Of a stretch of DNA of 63,712 nucleotides, positions 8,477 to 16,771 are shown piece by piece (position 1 is the stretch's first letter; every line of letters starts with the position of its first letter). The notes under the pieces are model-generated. The model saw only the letters and a program-made list of their open reading frames with translations, was not told where the DNA came from and did not search any database. This DNA comes from Dactylosporangium sucinum (GTDB taxonomy: Bacteria; Actinomycetota; Actinomycetes; Mycobacteriales; Micromonosporaceae): assembly GCF_014647515.1 (NCBI RefSeq), contig NZ_BMPI01000006.1, positions 8,763 through 72,474 of the forward strand. The letters run 5' to 3'. Position numbers and translations under genes: made by a program.

Positions 8477-9730
8477 ATGAGCACAGAAACCCTCACGCGG
8501 CCCGCGGCTGCCGGCGCGAGCCGGACCGCCGTCGTCCTCGACGTCGTCGTTCCCGTCCACAACGAGGAGCGCGACCTCGGGCCGTGCGTCGAGCGGCTGC
8601 ATGCCCACCTGAGCGAGAGCTTCCCGTACCCCTTTCGGATCACCGTTGCCGACAACGCCAGCACGGACGGGACGCTCCAGGTCGCCGCCGAACTCAAGCG
8701 CACGCTCCCCGGTGTCGAGGTGCTGCACCTCGGCGAGAAGGGGCGGGGACGAGCGCTCAAGCGGGCCTGGACCGAGTCGGACGCACCCGTGCTCGCATAC
8801 ATGGACGTCGATCTCAGCACCGACCTCAACGCCCTGCTGCCGCTGGTCGCCCCATTGTTGAGCGGGCACTCCGACGTGTCCATCGGGACCCGGCTCGCCC
8901 GCAGCTCGCGGGTCGTCCGCGGGCCCAAGCGGCAGTTCATCTCGCGCAGCTACAACCTGCTGCTGCGCGGCACGTTGCGGGTCGGGTTCTCCGACGCGCA
9001 GTGCGGGTTCAAGGCCATCCGCAAGGACGTCGCCGAGCAGCTCCTGCCGCTCGTCGAGGACACCGGGTGGTTCTTCGACACCGAGGTCCTCGTGCTCGCC
9101 CAGCGGGCCGGCCTGCGCATCCACGAGGTGCCGGTGGACTGGGTCGACGACCCCGACAGCCGGGTCGACATCGTCGCCACCGCGGTCGCCGACCTCAGAG
9201 GTATCGCCCGGCTCGGGCGCGGGCTGCTCAACGGGACGCTGCCGCTGCAGGCGCTGCGCACCAGGTTCGGGCGGGAGCCGCTCGTCGCCGCCGGGGTGCC
9301 GGCCGGGATGCCGCGGCAGCTCGTGCGGTTCGCCGCCGTCGGGGTCGCGTCCACGATCGCCTACCTGCTGCTCTACGCCCTCGCCCGGCCCGCGATCGGC
9401 GCCCAGGCGGCCAACTTCGTCGCGCTGCTCGCCACCGCGATCGGCAACACCGCGCTCAACCGGCGGCTCACGTTCGCCGTGCGGGGCGCCGACCAGGCGG
9501 TCAAGCACCAGGTGCAGGGGCTGCTGCTCTTCCTGCTCGGGCTCGCCGTGACCTCGGGGTCGCTGGCCGCGCTGAACGCCGTCGCGCCGGGTCGCGGGCA
9601 CGCCGTGGAGCTGGCGGTACTGGTGGCAGCCAATCTCGCCGCGACGGTCCTGCGATTCGTGCTGATGCGGGTGTGGGTCTTCCGCCAGTACGATAGCGTC
9701 AAAAGCGGTGAAAGCGGGATTTCTTCATGA
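8477..9730 (+). CDS. GT2 glycosyltransferase fused to a GtrA-like membrane domain
   Basis: 417 residues. N-terminal DPM1-like GT-A domain: VVVPVHNEERDLG (23-35), the nucleotide-sugar motif YMDVDLS with Asp110/Asp112, and the acceptor-side CGFKAIRKDV block. The C-terminal third (about 275-405) has four hydrophobic helices with RFAAVGVASTIAYLL and LNRRLTF, a GtrA domain. Such fusions make or flip polyprenyl-phosphate sugars, so this enzyme could supply the lipid-linked sugar to a GT39 enzyme such as the one at 5064-7046. ATG at 8477 chosen because the GT2 fold begins just after it. Confidence 0.88.
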   Translation: MSTETLTRPAAAGASRTAVVLDVVVPVHNEERDLGPCVERLHAHLSESFPYPFRITVADNASTDGTLQVAAELKRTLPGVEVLHLGEKGRGRALKRAWTESDAPVLAYMDVDLSTDLNALLPLVAPLLSGHSDVSIGTRLARSSRVVRGPKRQFISRSYNLLLRGTLRVGFSDAQCGFKAIRKDVAEQLLPLVEDTGWFFDTEVLVLAQRAGLRIHEVPVDWVDDPDSRVDIVATAVADLRGIARLGRGLLNGTLPLQALRTRFGREPLVAAGVPAGMPRQLVRFAAVGVASTIAYLLLYALARPAIGAQAANFVALLATAIGNTALNRRLTFAVRGADQAVKHQVQGLLLFLLGLAVTSGSLAALNAVAPGRGHAVELAVLVAANLAATVLRFVLMRVWVFRQYDSVKSGESGISS

Positions 9731-10754
9731 ACTGCGCGACGGCGTCACGCCGCGCGCCGGTGGGCTGGTCCTCGCCGTGCTCGCCCTCCAGCTCGGCTTC
9801 GTCGCCAGCTACATCGGGGCCTTCCACGAGCCGACCCCGCACCGCATCCCCGTTGCCGTCACCGCCCCGGCGCCGGCCCTGAGCGGCCTGGTCACCCAGC
9901 TCAACGAGCTGCCCGGCGTGCCGCTCGACGCGCGGGCCGTGCCGACCGAGGAGTCGGCGCGGCGGATGATCGACCGCCGCGAGGTCTACGGGGCGTTCGT
10001 CGTCTCGGCCGACGACGCGACCGACCGGCTGATCATCGCCAGCGGCGCGGGTGCCAGCGTCGGGCAGGCGCTGGTCCAGATCTTCACGCCGATCGAGGAC
10101 CAGCAGGAGCGGGCGTTCACGACCGAGGACACGAAGCCGGCCCTGCTCGGCGACGCCCGCGGGCTCTGCGGGTTCTACCTCGCGCTCGGCTGGATGGTCG
10201 GCGGCTACCTGGTCGCCGTCGCGCTGGGGGCCAGCAAGGGGGCGCGGCCGGCCAACCCGCACCGGGCGGCGATCCGGCTGGGGGCGCTCCTACTGTACAG
10301 CGTGCTCTCCGGCCTCGGCGGCGCACTCATCGCCGGCAGCCTGTTCGGCGCGGTCGGTGACCACCTGGCCCAGCTGTGGTGGTTCGGCGCCCTGCTGGTG
10401 TTCGCCGCCGGCAGCTTCGCGATGGCGCTGCAGGCCGCGTTCGGCTTCGTCGGCACCGGGCTCGCGGTCCTGCTGTTCGTCGTGCTGGGCAACCCGAGCG
10501 CGGGCGGCGCGTACCCGGCGCCGCTGCTGCCGCCCTTCTGGCGGGCGATCGGGCCGTGGCTGCCGCCGGGGCTCGGCACCGACGCGATCCGCGGCATCGT
10601 GTACTTCGACGGCGTCGGCGTCGGCCGCTCGGCGCTGGTGCTCGGCGGCTACGCGCTGGTGGGCGTCGCCGCGACGCTGGTGGTGGCCCGGATCGCCCAG
10701 CCGCAGCGGGTCGTCATCCCGCCCAGCCGAAGTCTGGTGCCCGTCGCCCGCTGA
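9708..10754 (+). CDS. ABC-2-like/DUF3533-type membrane protein
   Basis: 348 residues, GTG start overlapping the previous stop by 23 bases. One N-terminal helix (about 18-38), a soluble extracytoplasmic domain (about 45-150) with an RMIDRREVYGAFVV motif, then five helices (about 155-335). This is the YhgE/Pip-like or ABC-2 permease architecture. No ATPase gene is adjacent. Role unknown, possibly export linked to the preceding glycosyltransferase. The 3' end overlaps the convergent enoyl-CoA hydratase gene by 41 bases. Confidence 0.7.
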   Translation: MKAGFLHELRDGVTPRAGGLVLAVLALQLGFVASYIGAFHEPTPHRIPVAVTAPAPALSGLVTQLNELPGVPLDARAVPTEESARRMIDRREVYGAFVVSADDATDRLIIASGAGASVGQALVQIFTPIEDQQERAFTTEDTKPALLGDARGLCGFYLALGWMVGGYLVAVALGASKGARPANPHRAAIRLGALLLYSVLSGLGGALIAGSLFGAVGDHLAQLWWFGALLVFAAGSFAMALQAAFGFVGTGLAVLLFVVLGNPSAGGAYPAPLLPPFWRAIGPWLPPGLGTDAIRGIVYFDGVGVGRSALVLGGYALVGVAATLVVARIAQPQRVVIPPSRSLVPVAR

Positions 10755-11415
10755 ACGCGGCGATCCCCTCGGCCAGCTCCTTCTCGTCCTGCGCGGGTGC
10801 CGCGCGCCCGGCCAGGACCGCCTTCGCGGCGTGGACGGTCAGCTGCGAGCGCCGAGCGATGGTCGCGGCGACCTCGTCGGCATCCCGGAGCCCGTCGATC
10901 AGGCCGAACGCGAGGGCCGTCGGCGCGTCGATCAGCTCCGCGGTGTAGAGCAGCAGCTTGGCCCGCGCCGGCCCGACCAGGGCGGCCAGCCGGCGGGTGG
11001 TCGACGGCGGGTAGACGATGCCGAGCTTGGCCGGCGTCACCCCGAACCGGCTGTCGGCGGTCGCGAACCGCAGGTCGCAGGCGACCGCGAGCTGGCAGCC
11101 GCCGCCCACGCAGAAGCCCTCGATCTTGGCGATCGCCGGCTTCGGGAAGTCGGCGAGCGCGAGCTCGGCCCGCGCGGCCAGGCTGTCGTCGCCGTCCCGG
11201 GCGATCAGGGCCGCCTCGGTGATGTCGGCGCCGGCGCAGAACGTGCCGCCCGCCCCGGCGAGGACCACGACCTTCACCGAAGGGTCGTCGCGCAGGCCGT
11301 CGAGCAGCGGCGGCAGGGCCCGCCACATGTCGGCGGTCATCGCGTTGCGCTTGGCCGGGTTGGTGATCACGATCGTGGCCACCGGGCCCGCCTGTTCGAG
11401 GACCAGGCTCACCAT
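10714..11415 (-). CDS. Enoyl-CoA hydratase/isomerase-family protein
   Basis: 233-residue crotonase-fold protein. Oxyanion-hole blocks are AGADITEAAL and FCVGGGCQLAVACDLRFA. Where many hydratases have a catalytic Glu (P-E-x-x-L-G) this protein has TPAKLGI, so one of the two classical acid/base residues is replaced and true hydratase activity is uncertain; isomerase, hydrolase or decarboxylase chemistry is possible. The ATG overlaps the upstream ligase stop (ATGGTGA), so it is translationally coupled as the last gene of the leftward operon. Confidence 0.8.
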   Translation of the reverse strand: MVSLVLEQAGPVATIVITNPAKRNAMTADMWRALPPLLDGLRDDPSVKVVVLAGAGGTFCAGADITEAALIARDGDDSLAARAELALADFPKPAIAKIEGFCVGGGCQLAVACDLRFATADSRFGVTPAKLGIVYPPSTTRRLAALVGPARAKLLLYTAELIDAPTALAFGLIDGLRDADEVAATIARRSQLTVHAAKAVLAGRAAPAQDEKELAEGIAAFSGRRAPDFGWAG

Positions 11416-12878
11416 TCGTGGACGGGGACGTTCGAGTGCATCCTCGGAAGGTACTCCTGCAGCAGCTTGCGCATCGTGTCGTCCCGGCCCACCGGGCCCG
11501 CGCCCTCGATCGCGTGGACGGTCTCGACCTGCCAGGCGGCGCCGTTGCGGTGGGCCAGGCAGCGCTGCTCGATGATGCCGAGCAGCCGGTCGCGGTGCGC
11601 CGGGGCGACGCCCCAGCCGTCCAGCCCCTCGTGGGCGAGCGGCAGCAGCCGGCGCAGCACCAGCTCGGTCACCGGCACCGAGCCGAGGCCGGGCCAGAAC
11701 AGCACGGCGTCGATGCCGTGCCGGGCGGCCGTGTGGAAGTTCTCCTCGGCGACCCCGTACGACATCTGCGTCCAGACCGGCCGGTCCTGCTCGGCGAGGC
11801 GGTGGACGAGCCCGAAGTAGAAGGCGGCGTTGGCCATGCTGTCGACGACCGTCGGGCCGGCCGGCAGGACCCGGTTCTCCACGCGCACGTGCGGGCGCCC
11901 GTCGACCACGTCGTAGATGGGCCGGTTCCACCGGTAGACGGTGCCGTTGTGCAGCCGCAGCTCGCCGAGCCGCGGCACCTCGCCCGCGTCCAGGGCGGCG
12001 ATCGGGTCCTCGTCCTCGCAGATCGGCAGGAGGGCGGGGAAGTACCGCACGTTCTCCTCGAACAGGTCGAAGATGCTGGTGATCCAGCGCTCGCCGAACC
12101 AGACCCGCGGCCGGACGCCCTGCGACTTCAGCTCCTCGGCGCGGGTGTCGGTGGCCTGCTCGAACAGCGGGATGCGGGTCTCCCGCCACAGCTCCCGGCC
12201 GAACAGGAAGGGCGCGTTGGCGCCGAGCGCGACCTGCGCGGCGGCGACGGCCTGGGCCGCGTTCCAGTGCGCCGCGAACTGCTGCGGCGCCACCTGCAGA
12301 TGGAACTGCACCGAGGTGCAGGCGGCCTCGGGCGCGATGGAGTCACACCGCACGTGCAGTCGCTCGACCCCGTCGATGGCGATGAGCAGGTCCTCGCCGC
12401 GCGCCGTGAAGATCTGTTCGTTCAGCAGCGCGTACCGCGGGTTGGCGCTCAGCACGTCGGGCGTGAGCTGGTCGCGACGCAGGGTCGGCAGGATCCCGAT
12501 CATCGCCAGCCGGGTGTCCACGCTCGCGGCGTGCTCCTCGGCGGCGTTGAGGCTCTCCCGCACCTGGGCCTCGAACCTGGCCAGGCCGTCCTGCTGGAGC
12601 TGCTGCGGCGGCACGTTGATCTCGATGTTGAACTGCCCCAGCTCGGTCACGAACGCCGGGTCGGCCAGCGCGTCGAGCACCCGCTGGTTGCGCAGCGCCG
12701 GGTCGTAGTCCTCGTCGACGAGGTTCAGCTCGATCTCCAGGCCGCTCATCCCGCGCCCGTCCTCGAACGGGGAGTCGGCGAGCATCCGCGCGAAGGCGTC
12801 GAGACATTGGCGCACCTTGTCCCGGTACCGCATGCGGTCCTCGCGGCTGAACTCGCGCGTCTCGACGTCCTTGCCCAT
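11409..12878 (-). CDS. GCS2-like glutamate-cysteine ligase family protein
   Basis: 489 residues. GLEIELNLVDEDYDP (substrate/metal entry), QFNIEINVPPQ, an internal CTSVQFHLQV and a C-terminal RVENRVLPAGPTVVD block place it in the GCS2 carboxylate-amine ligase superfamily, which joins an amine to the gamma-carboxylate of glutamate with ATP. Actinomycetes use relatives in ergothioneine synthesis (EgtA), but no egtB-E genes are nearby, so the true amine is unknown. ATG at 12878 has a GGAGG nine bases upstream. Third gene of an operon; 83 bases after the glycosyltransferase stop. Confidence 0.8.
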   Translation of the reverse strand: MGKDVETREFSREDRMRYRDKVRQCLDAFARMLADSPFEDGRGMSGLEIELNLVDEDYDPALRNQRVLDALADPAFVTELGQFNIEINVPPQQLQQDGLARFEAQVRESLNAAEEHAASVDTRLAMIGILPTLRRDQLTPDVLSANPRYALLNEQIFTARGEDLLIAIDGVERLHVRCDSIAPEAACTSVQFHLQVAPQQFAAHWNAAQAVAAAQVALGANAPFLFGRELWRETRIPLFEQATDTRAEELKSQGVRPRVWFGERWITSIFDLFEENVRYFPALLPICEDEDPIAALDAGEVPRLGELRLHNGTVYRWNRPIYDVVDGRPHVRVENRVLPAGPTVVDSMANAAFYFGLVHRLAEQDRPVWTQMSYGVAEENFHTAARHGIDAVLFWPGLGSVPVTELVLRRLLPLAHEGLDGWGVAPAHRDRLLGIIEQRCLAHRNGAAWQVETVHAIEGAGPVGRDDTMRKLLQEYLPRMHSNVPVHEW

Positions 12879-12961
12879 GGGATGCCACCTCCACACGGTG
12901 CCGTCCACATGGCATACCACGCCGGGGGCGTTTTTACTCCCACCGTTCCGTGAGCACCTGC

Positions 12962-14086
12962 TCAGCTGACGTGTGGCTGCAGCCCCAGGTGCCGCAGCGC
13001 GGCCTCGGCGGTCGGCTTGTGCGGCAGCCGCCCCACGTACCGCTGCCAGGCCCGGCGGTCGTCGGCCCAGGCCTGGAGGTAGTCGACACACAGCTCGGGA
13101 CTGATCCGCAGGCTGCGCCCGAGCGCGCCCTTGAGCGCGACGACCATCCGCTCCCGCTCGTTCTCGCTGGCGACCGCCGCCCGCGGGATGTTGTCCAGCA
13201 CGTGCTGGATGAAGTCCCGGCGGATCTGCAGGTAGGTCTTCCAGTAGGGGATGTCGGCCGCCTCGATGTCCTTGTCGTCGTCGAGCAGGGCGTAGACGCC
13301 CTCGGCGAGCGTGTCGCCAAGCTCCTCCCCGCGGGCCCGGTCGGCGTTGCGGAACGGGTCGTACTCCTTCTGGTCGACCTTGCCGACCATCGCCACCGGG
13401 TCGAGCCGGCGGCCGTTGAGCAGGAAGAACCAGTCCTCGTTGTAGATGCTCGGGAAGAACGACCGGGCCGCGCGCACCTGCACGACCAGGGCGCCGCCGC
13501 CGATGAACGTGCCCTGGGGGCCGCCGACCTTGCGGTACGCGTGGCAGACCACCGAGTTGTCCGGGAAGCCGTAGTTGAGCAGGCCGACCGCGGTGTGGGT
13601 CTCGGCCAGGGCGGCGGCGTCCTGGATGTCCCGGGCGTTCTCGACCCGGATGTCGTCGTCGAGGAACAGCACGAACCGCCAGCCCACCATCCGGGCCAGG
13701 GCGAGGCCGACGTTGCGCTTCAGGCTGGTGTCGGTCTTGCGGTCGAACAGGCCCCGCTCGGCGTCCCGCAGCAGCCCCGAGGTGTGGAAGTCGGGCAGGC
13801 GCGGCGCCTCCGAGCCGCCGACGTCGACGGCCACGGCCCGCACCCCGAACTCGTCCGCGAGCTCGCAGGAGCGCACCGCGTCGGCCCACCCGCTGCACAG
13901 CACGACGAGCTGGCTGTTGAGCTCCTTGGCCAGCTTCGCGGCGTCGCGCAGGTACGAGTACGGCCGGGCGGTCGGCACGATGACCGCGTTGACCCCGGCC
14001 GATCGGGTCGACCGGCTCCGGACCGTGCTCAGGAGCCGGGTGTGCGACCCGTGGTGCCGGCCGGTCGGGTGTCTGCCGGTCGTCAC
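12962..14086 (-). CDS. GT-A-like glycosyltransferase of unknown specificity
   Basis: 374 residues. A RFVLFLDDDIRVEN segment provides a DxD-type metal site; preceding strands (VNAVIVPTARPYSYLR, QLVVLCSGW) form a nucleotide-binding half, and GTFIGGGALVV with FPSIYNEDWFFLL resembles acceptor-side motifs. I chose the GTG at 14086 because its TGA/GTG overlap with the regulator upstream is the coupling seen elsewhere in the operon; an ATG at 14134 would overlap that gene by 52 bases. The C-terminal third (about 240-374) is helical and not recognised. Substrate unknown. Confidence 0.65.
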   Translation of the reverse strand: MTTGRHPTGRHHGSHTRLLSTVRSRSTRSAGVNAVIVPTARPYSYLRDAAKLAKELNSQLVVLCSGWADAVRSCELADEFGVRAVAVDVGGSEAPRLPDFHTSGLLRDAERGLFDRKTDTSLKRNVGLALARMVGWRFVLFLDDDIRVENARDIQDAAALAETHTAVGLLNYGFPDNSVVCHAYRKVGGPQGTFIGGGALVVQVRAARSFFPSIYNEDWFFLLNGRRLDPVAMVGKVDQKEYDPFRNADRARGEELGDTLAEGVYALLDDDKDIEAADIPYWKTYLQIRRDFIQHVLDNIPRAAVASENERERMVVALKGALGRSLRISPELCVDYLQAWADDRRAWQRYVGRLPHKPTAEAALRHLGLQPHVS

Positions 14087-15165
14087 TCCCCCGACCCTGG
14101 CCATTCGTGCAGCCTGGTCTCGGGGACAGTCCAATCTGGCGTCAAGACTTCCCCTCTGACGATCTGGACCGACGTGAGGATGCTGAACGTATCGCGGTCC
14201 GCGAACCGGCTTGCGAGGTACCCACCGTTGCGGTCCCTGAACCTCTCATCGGTCAACGACCGGACGGCGCCGTAGGTCCCGCGGCCGAACATGCCGTTGA
14301 AGATCGTCACGGTGCGGAGCCGGTTGTACGGGTTGGGCGCCCGGTAGAAGTGCGCGACGTCCTCGACGAGCTCGCTGCCGATGAGCCGCGGCGCGAAGGT
14401 GACCGTGTCGCCGTCGTGCCGCACCTGGAACGCGGCGGCGGTCTCGTCGTCACCCAGGCGGCCGACCTGGGTCACCGGCACGTCCAGCCGGTCGAGCAGG
14501 CTGCGGGTCAGGAAGTTCCAGTCGACGCCGCCCAGCAGGACGAGGTGCGTGGTGAGGTCGTCGCCGGTCAGGCTGTCGTCGGCCCGGATCACCACCTGGC
14601 TCAGCGGGTTGGCCGCCCGGATGTGCCCCTGCAGCTCGAGCAGGGTGTCGAGGTCGGCCAGCGTGTATGCCTCGGTGTAGTCCGGCTCGCTCGGGTCGGT
14701 GTAGGGCATGCCCTTGCGCATGTCGCGCGGCAGCCGCGCGCAGACGATGGTGACCGGCCGGCCGTCGGCGAAGTACAGCGGGCCGCTGTGCAGCCGACGC
14801 AGCTCCTCCGACACCGGCCCGGCCGCCTGGGCTGTGCCGTGGTTGCCGTTGGCGGCGTCGCGCAGCGCGAGCAGCTCCTCCTCCAGCTCCCGCCGGCGCG
14901 CCCGCTCGTCGGCGTCGAGCTCGTCCTCGTCGAGCATCCGCACCCGACCATTCGACACCGAACGATCCGTGCAGAACAAGCGCGCGTAGGCGTTGATGCG
15001 AATGGCCGGCGGGAGGTCCGGCTTGCCGGCCGTCTCCCACGACGAGATGAGCGGCGGGCTCACCCCGAGCGCTTTCGCCAATTGACTCTGGGTCAGCGCT
15101 CCGTCGATGCGCAGCGACTTCAGCCGATGCGCCAAAAGAGCTTTCGATTCCTCCGGGGACGACAC
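14083..15165 (-). CDS. XRE-family regulator with an unassigned C-terminal sensor domain
   Basis: 360 residues. HTH_3 domain at the N-terminus (LRIDGALTQSQLAKALGVSP, then LISSWETAG). A short acidic helical linker (DELDADERARRRELEEEL) leads to a large C-terminal domain (about 115-350) with VTIVCARLP, THLVLLGGVDWN, FNGMFGRGTYGAVRSLTD and a terminal LHEWPG. I recall this domain architecture as common in streptomycetes but know no function; it may sense a nucleotide-like ligand. GTG at 15165 is chosen because GAAGGA lies six bases upstream. First gene of the four-gene leftward operon. Confidence 0.75.
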   Translation of the reverse strand: MSSPEESKALLAHRLKSLRIDGALTQSQLAKALGVSPPLISSWETAGKPDLPPAIRINAYARLFCTDRSVSNGRVRMLDEDELDADERARRRELEEELLALRDAANGNHGTAQAAGPVSEELRRLHSGPLYFADGRPVTIVCARLPRDMRKGMPYTDPSEPDYTEAYTLADLDTLLELQGHIRAANPLSQVVIRADDSLTGDDLTTHLVLLGGVDWNFLTRSLLDRLDVPVTQVGRLGDDETAAAFQVRHDGDTVTFAPRLIGSELVEDVAHFYRAPNPYNRLRTVTIFNGMFGRGTYGAVRSLTDERFRDRNGGYLASRFADRDTFSILTSVQIVRGEVLTPDWTVPETRLHEWPGSGE

Positions 15166-15321
15166 GGTGAATTCCTTCGGTACGAGGCCTACTTCAGGAG
15201 TCGACTGAACAATGCTGACGACAGCAGCCGAGAGCCGAAGCGCGACAATCACGGCGGATGCCTGGTCAGGATGGTCTTCGCCAGAACTGAACGATCGTAA
15301 AGTGTGCGGCGTCGATGCGTT

Positions 15322-15341
15322 GCTTCAGCAAGTGCTGAAGC
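15322..15341. promoter_or_regulatory. 9+2+9 palindrome in the XRE operon leader
   Basis: GCTTCAGCA, two bases, TGCTGAAGC. It lies in the 434-base gap 15166-15599, which otherwise holds no gene, about 157 bases upstream of the XRE start. Its symmetry fits a dimeric HTH operator, most simply for autoregulation. Confidence 0.5.
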
Positions 15342-15599
15342 CTAACCTGACTTGTACCGAAGGCTCGATCGCCACGTCGGACAGTTTCAGCCACTGCCTG
15401 ACGTTACCTGAAGACGGAGGTGAGTGTAGCAAGCGGACACCACAAAAGCCACCGGCTGTCGACGGTTCGACACCGCACTGATGCCTGCTGAATTGCGTGG
15501 GCACGGGCCGATTCACGCTGCCCGAAGAACAAGCAGTGCCCCGAGATGCGACCTCGAAGCACTGCGGCAATGATCCCGACCGCTGCAAGGGACCGGACC

Positions 15600-15854
15600 A
15601 TGCTGTCTTCAACATTAACCGCGCCGGACGCCGCCGGAAACCCCGTCCTGGGTTCGCCGACCGTCATCACCATCGTCATCGTGCTGGTCGTGGCACTGCT
15701 GCTGCGCCGCTCCCTCCGCGTGCTGGCCAGGACGTTCGCCGACGTCATGGGCATGGTGAAGGTCATGGCGAACCTGGCCATGACCGCCCTGCTCCTGGTC
15801 GGCGTGCTGGGCCTGATCGCCGTCTGGGCGTTCGTCTCCGCAACCGGCGCCTGA
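15600..15854 (+). CDS. Small two-helix membrane protein
   Basis: 84 residues. Two hydrophobic helices (about 16-36 and 55-80) separated by RRSLRVLARTFADVMG. ATG at 15600 has AAGGGA upstream. No family recognised. It stands alone between the XRE operon promoter region and a GNAT gene. Confidence 0.6.
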   Translation: MLSSTLTAPDAAGNPVLGSPTVITIVIVLVVALLLRRSLRVLARTFADVMGMVKVMANLAMTALLLVGVLGLIAVWAFVSATGA

Positions 15855-15992
15855 GGGCGCCCCGATGACACCGCACGCCGGACCGGTGGAGGGGACGGGC
15901 CGGCGCTGCGGGGCTCGGGCGGGAGGGTGGTCCACCGTCCCGCCCGAGCGCACGCATCGACCGCGCTGGACCAGAGAGGGCAATATTGCTCA

Positions 15993-16505
15993 GTGTCGTC
16001 AGATCATCTGAAGGTCCGCCCCGTGAGCGAGCAGGAGCTCGCCCACGTGGCCGCCAGGCTCGGTGAGGGCGCCTTCCTCACCGATCGGCTGGCGCGACAA
16101 TCCGAGGACAAAGGCGTCCTCCTGGTGGCATGGCTGGGCGGCGACCCCGTCGGCTGTGTCTACGTGTGGCTGGAGGACGCCGAAGAGGATGACCTGCAGA
16201 AGCATCTGCCGGGTGTACCGCTGCTCAACCGCCTCCGGGTGCTGGAGCCGTGGCGCAACCGAACCTTCGGCACCATGCTCATCCTGGAAGCCGAGCGCGT
16301 CGCCCGGGAACACGGCCGCGATCAGCTCGCGCTCGGCATCGCGCTCGACAACGAGGGTGCCGAGCGGCTGTACCGCCGGCTGGGCTACGAGGAGTGGGAG
16401 CACGGGCTGCTCGACACCTACTACGTCGTCTTCAAGGACGGCAACGAGGTCCGCGAGCCGGAACGCTGCCGGATCATGGTGAAGAACCTGCGGCTCACAC
16501 CGTGA
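15993..16505 (+). CDS. GNAT-family N-acetyltransferase
   Basis: 170 residues. GNAT elements: VAWLGGDPVGCVYVWLED (beta4), LRVLEPWRNRTFGTMLILEAE with the R-x-x-x-x-G-x-x acetyl-CoA loop degenerate as RNRTFGT, then ALDNEGAERLYRRLGYEEW (motif B). Substrate unknown. GTG at 15993 chosen because conserved sequence begins there; longer in-frame starts add low-complexity residues. The stop overlaps the convergent ABC remnant by 11 bases. Confidence 0.75.
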   Translation: MSSDHLKVRPVSEQELAHVAARLGEGAFLTDRLARQSEDKGVLLVAWLGGDPVGCVYVWLEDAEEDDLQKHLPGVPLLNRLRVLEPWRNRTFGTMLILEAERVAREHGRDQLALGIALDNEGAERLYRRLGYEEWEHGLLDTYYVVFKDGNEVREPERCRIMVKNLRLTP

Positions 16506-16716
16506 GGAGCTGGCGAACCGCGGGGTCCTGCAGGTCCTCGCGGTCGCCGCTGCGGACGACCTCGCCGGCGTCCATGATGACCAGCGTGCGGGCCATCGCC
16601 AGCTGCTGTTGCTGGCCGCCGGACAGGAAGCCGGCCCGGTTGCGCAGCAGCCCCGCAGCGCCGGGAAGACGTCCAGCGCCTCGCCGACCGACTCGCGGGT
16701 CGCCTTCGGCGAGGCA
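16495..16716 (-). pseudogene. Degraded LivF/UrtE-type ABC ATPase remnant
   Basis: Leftward reading gives an ABC signature LSGGQQQQLAMARTL joined directly to a C-terminal tail VIMDAGEVVRSGDREDL ... VRQLLTV and stop, as in branched-chain amino acid/urea ABC ATPases. About 60 residues (Walker B and H-loop) are deleted. Upstream, SVGEALDVFPAL is in a neighbouring frame, so there is also a frameshift near 16660. Walker A is absent. No partner permease or binding-protein genes remain nearby. Confidence 0.7.
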
Positions 16717-16771
16717 CGTTGTTCTCTGGAAAACCCGCAAATGCGACGAATCCTCGCGTAGCGTCGAGCGC

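Noticed and set aside
11409..12878. EgtA in an ergothioneine cluster
   Set aside because: No egtB, egtC, egtD or egtE neighbours; only the GCS2 family call is safe.
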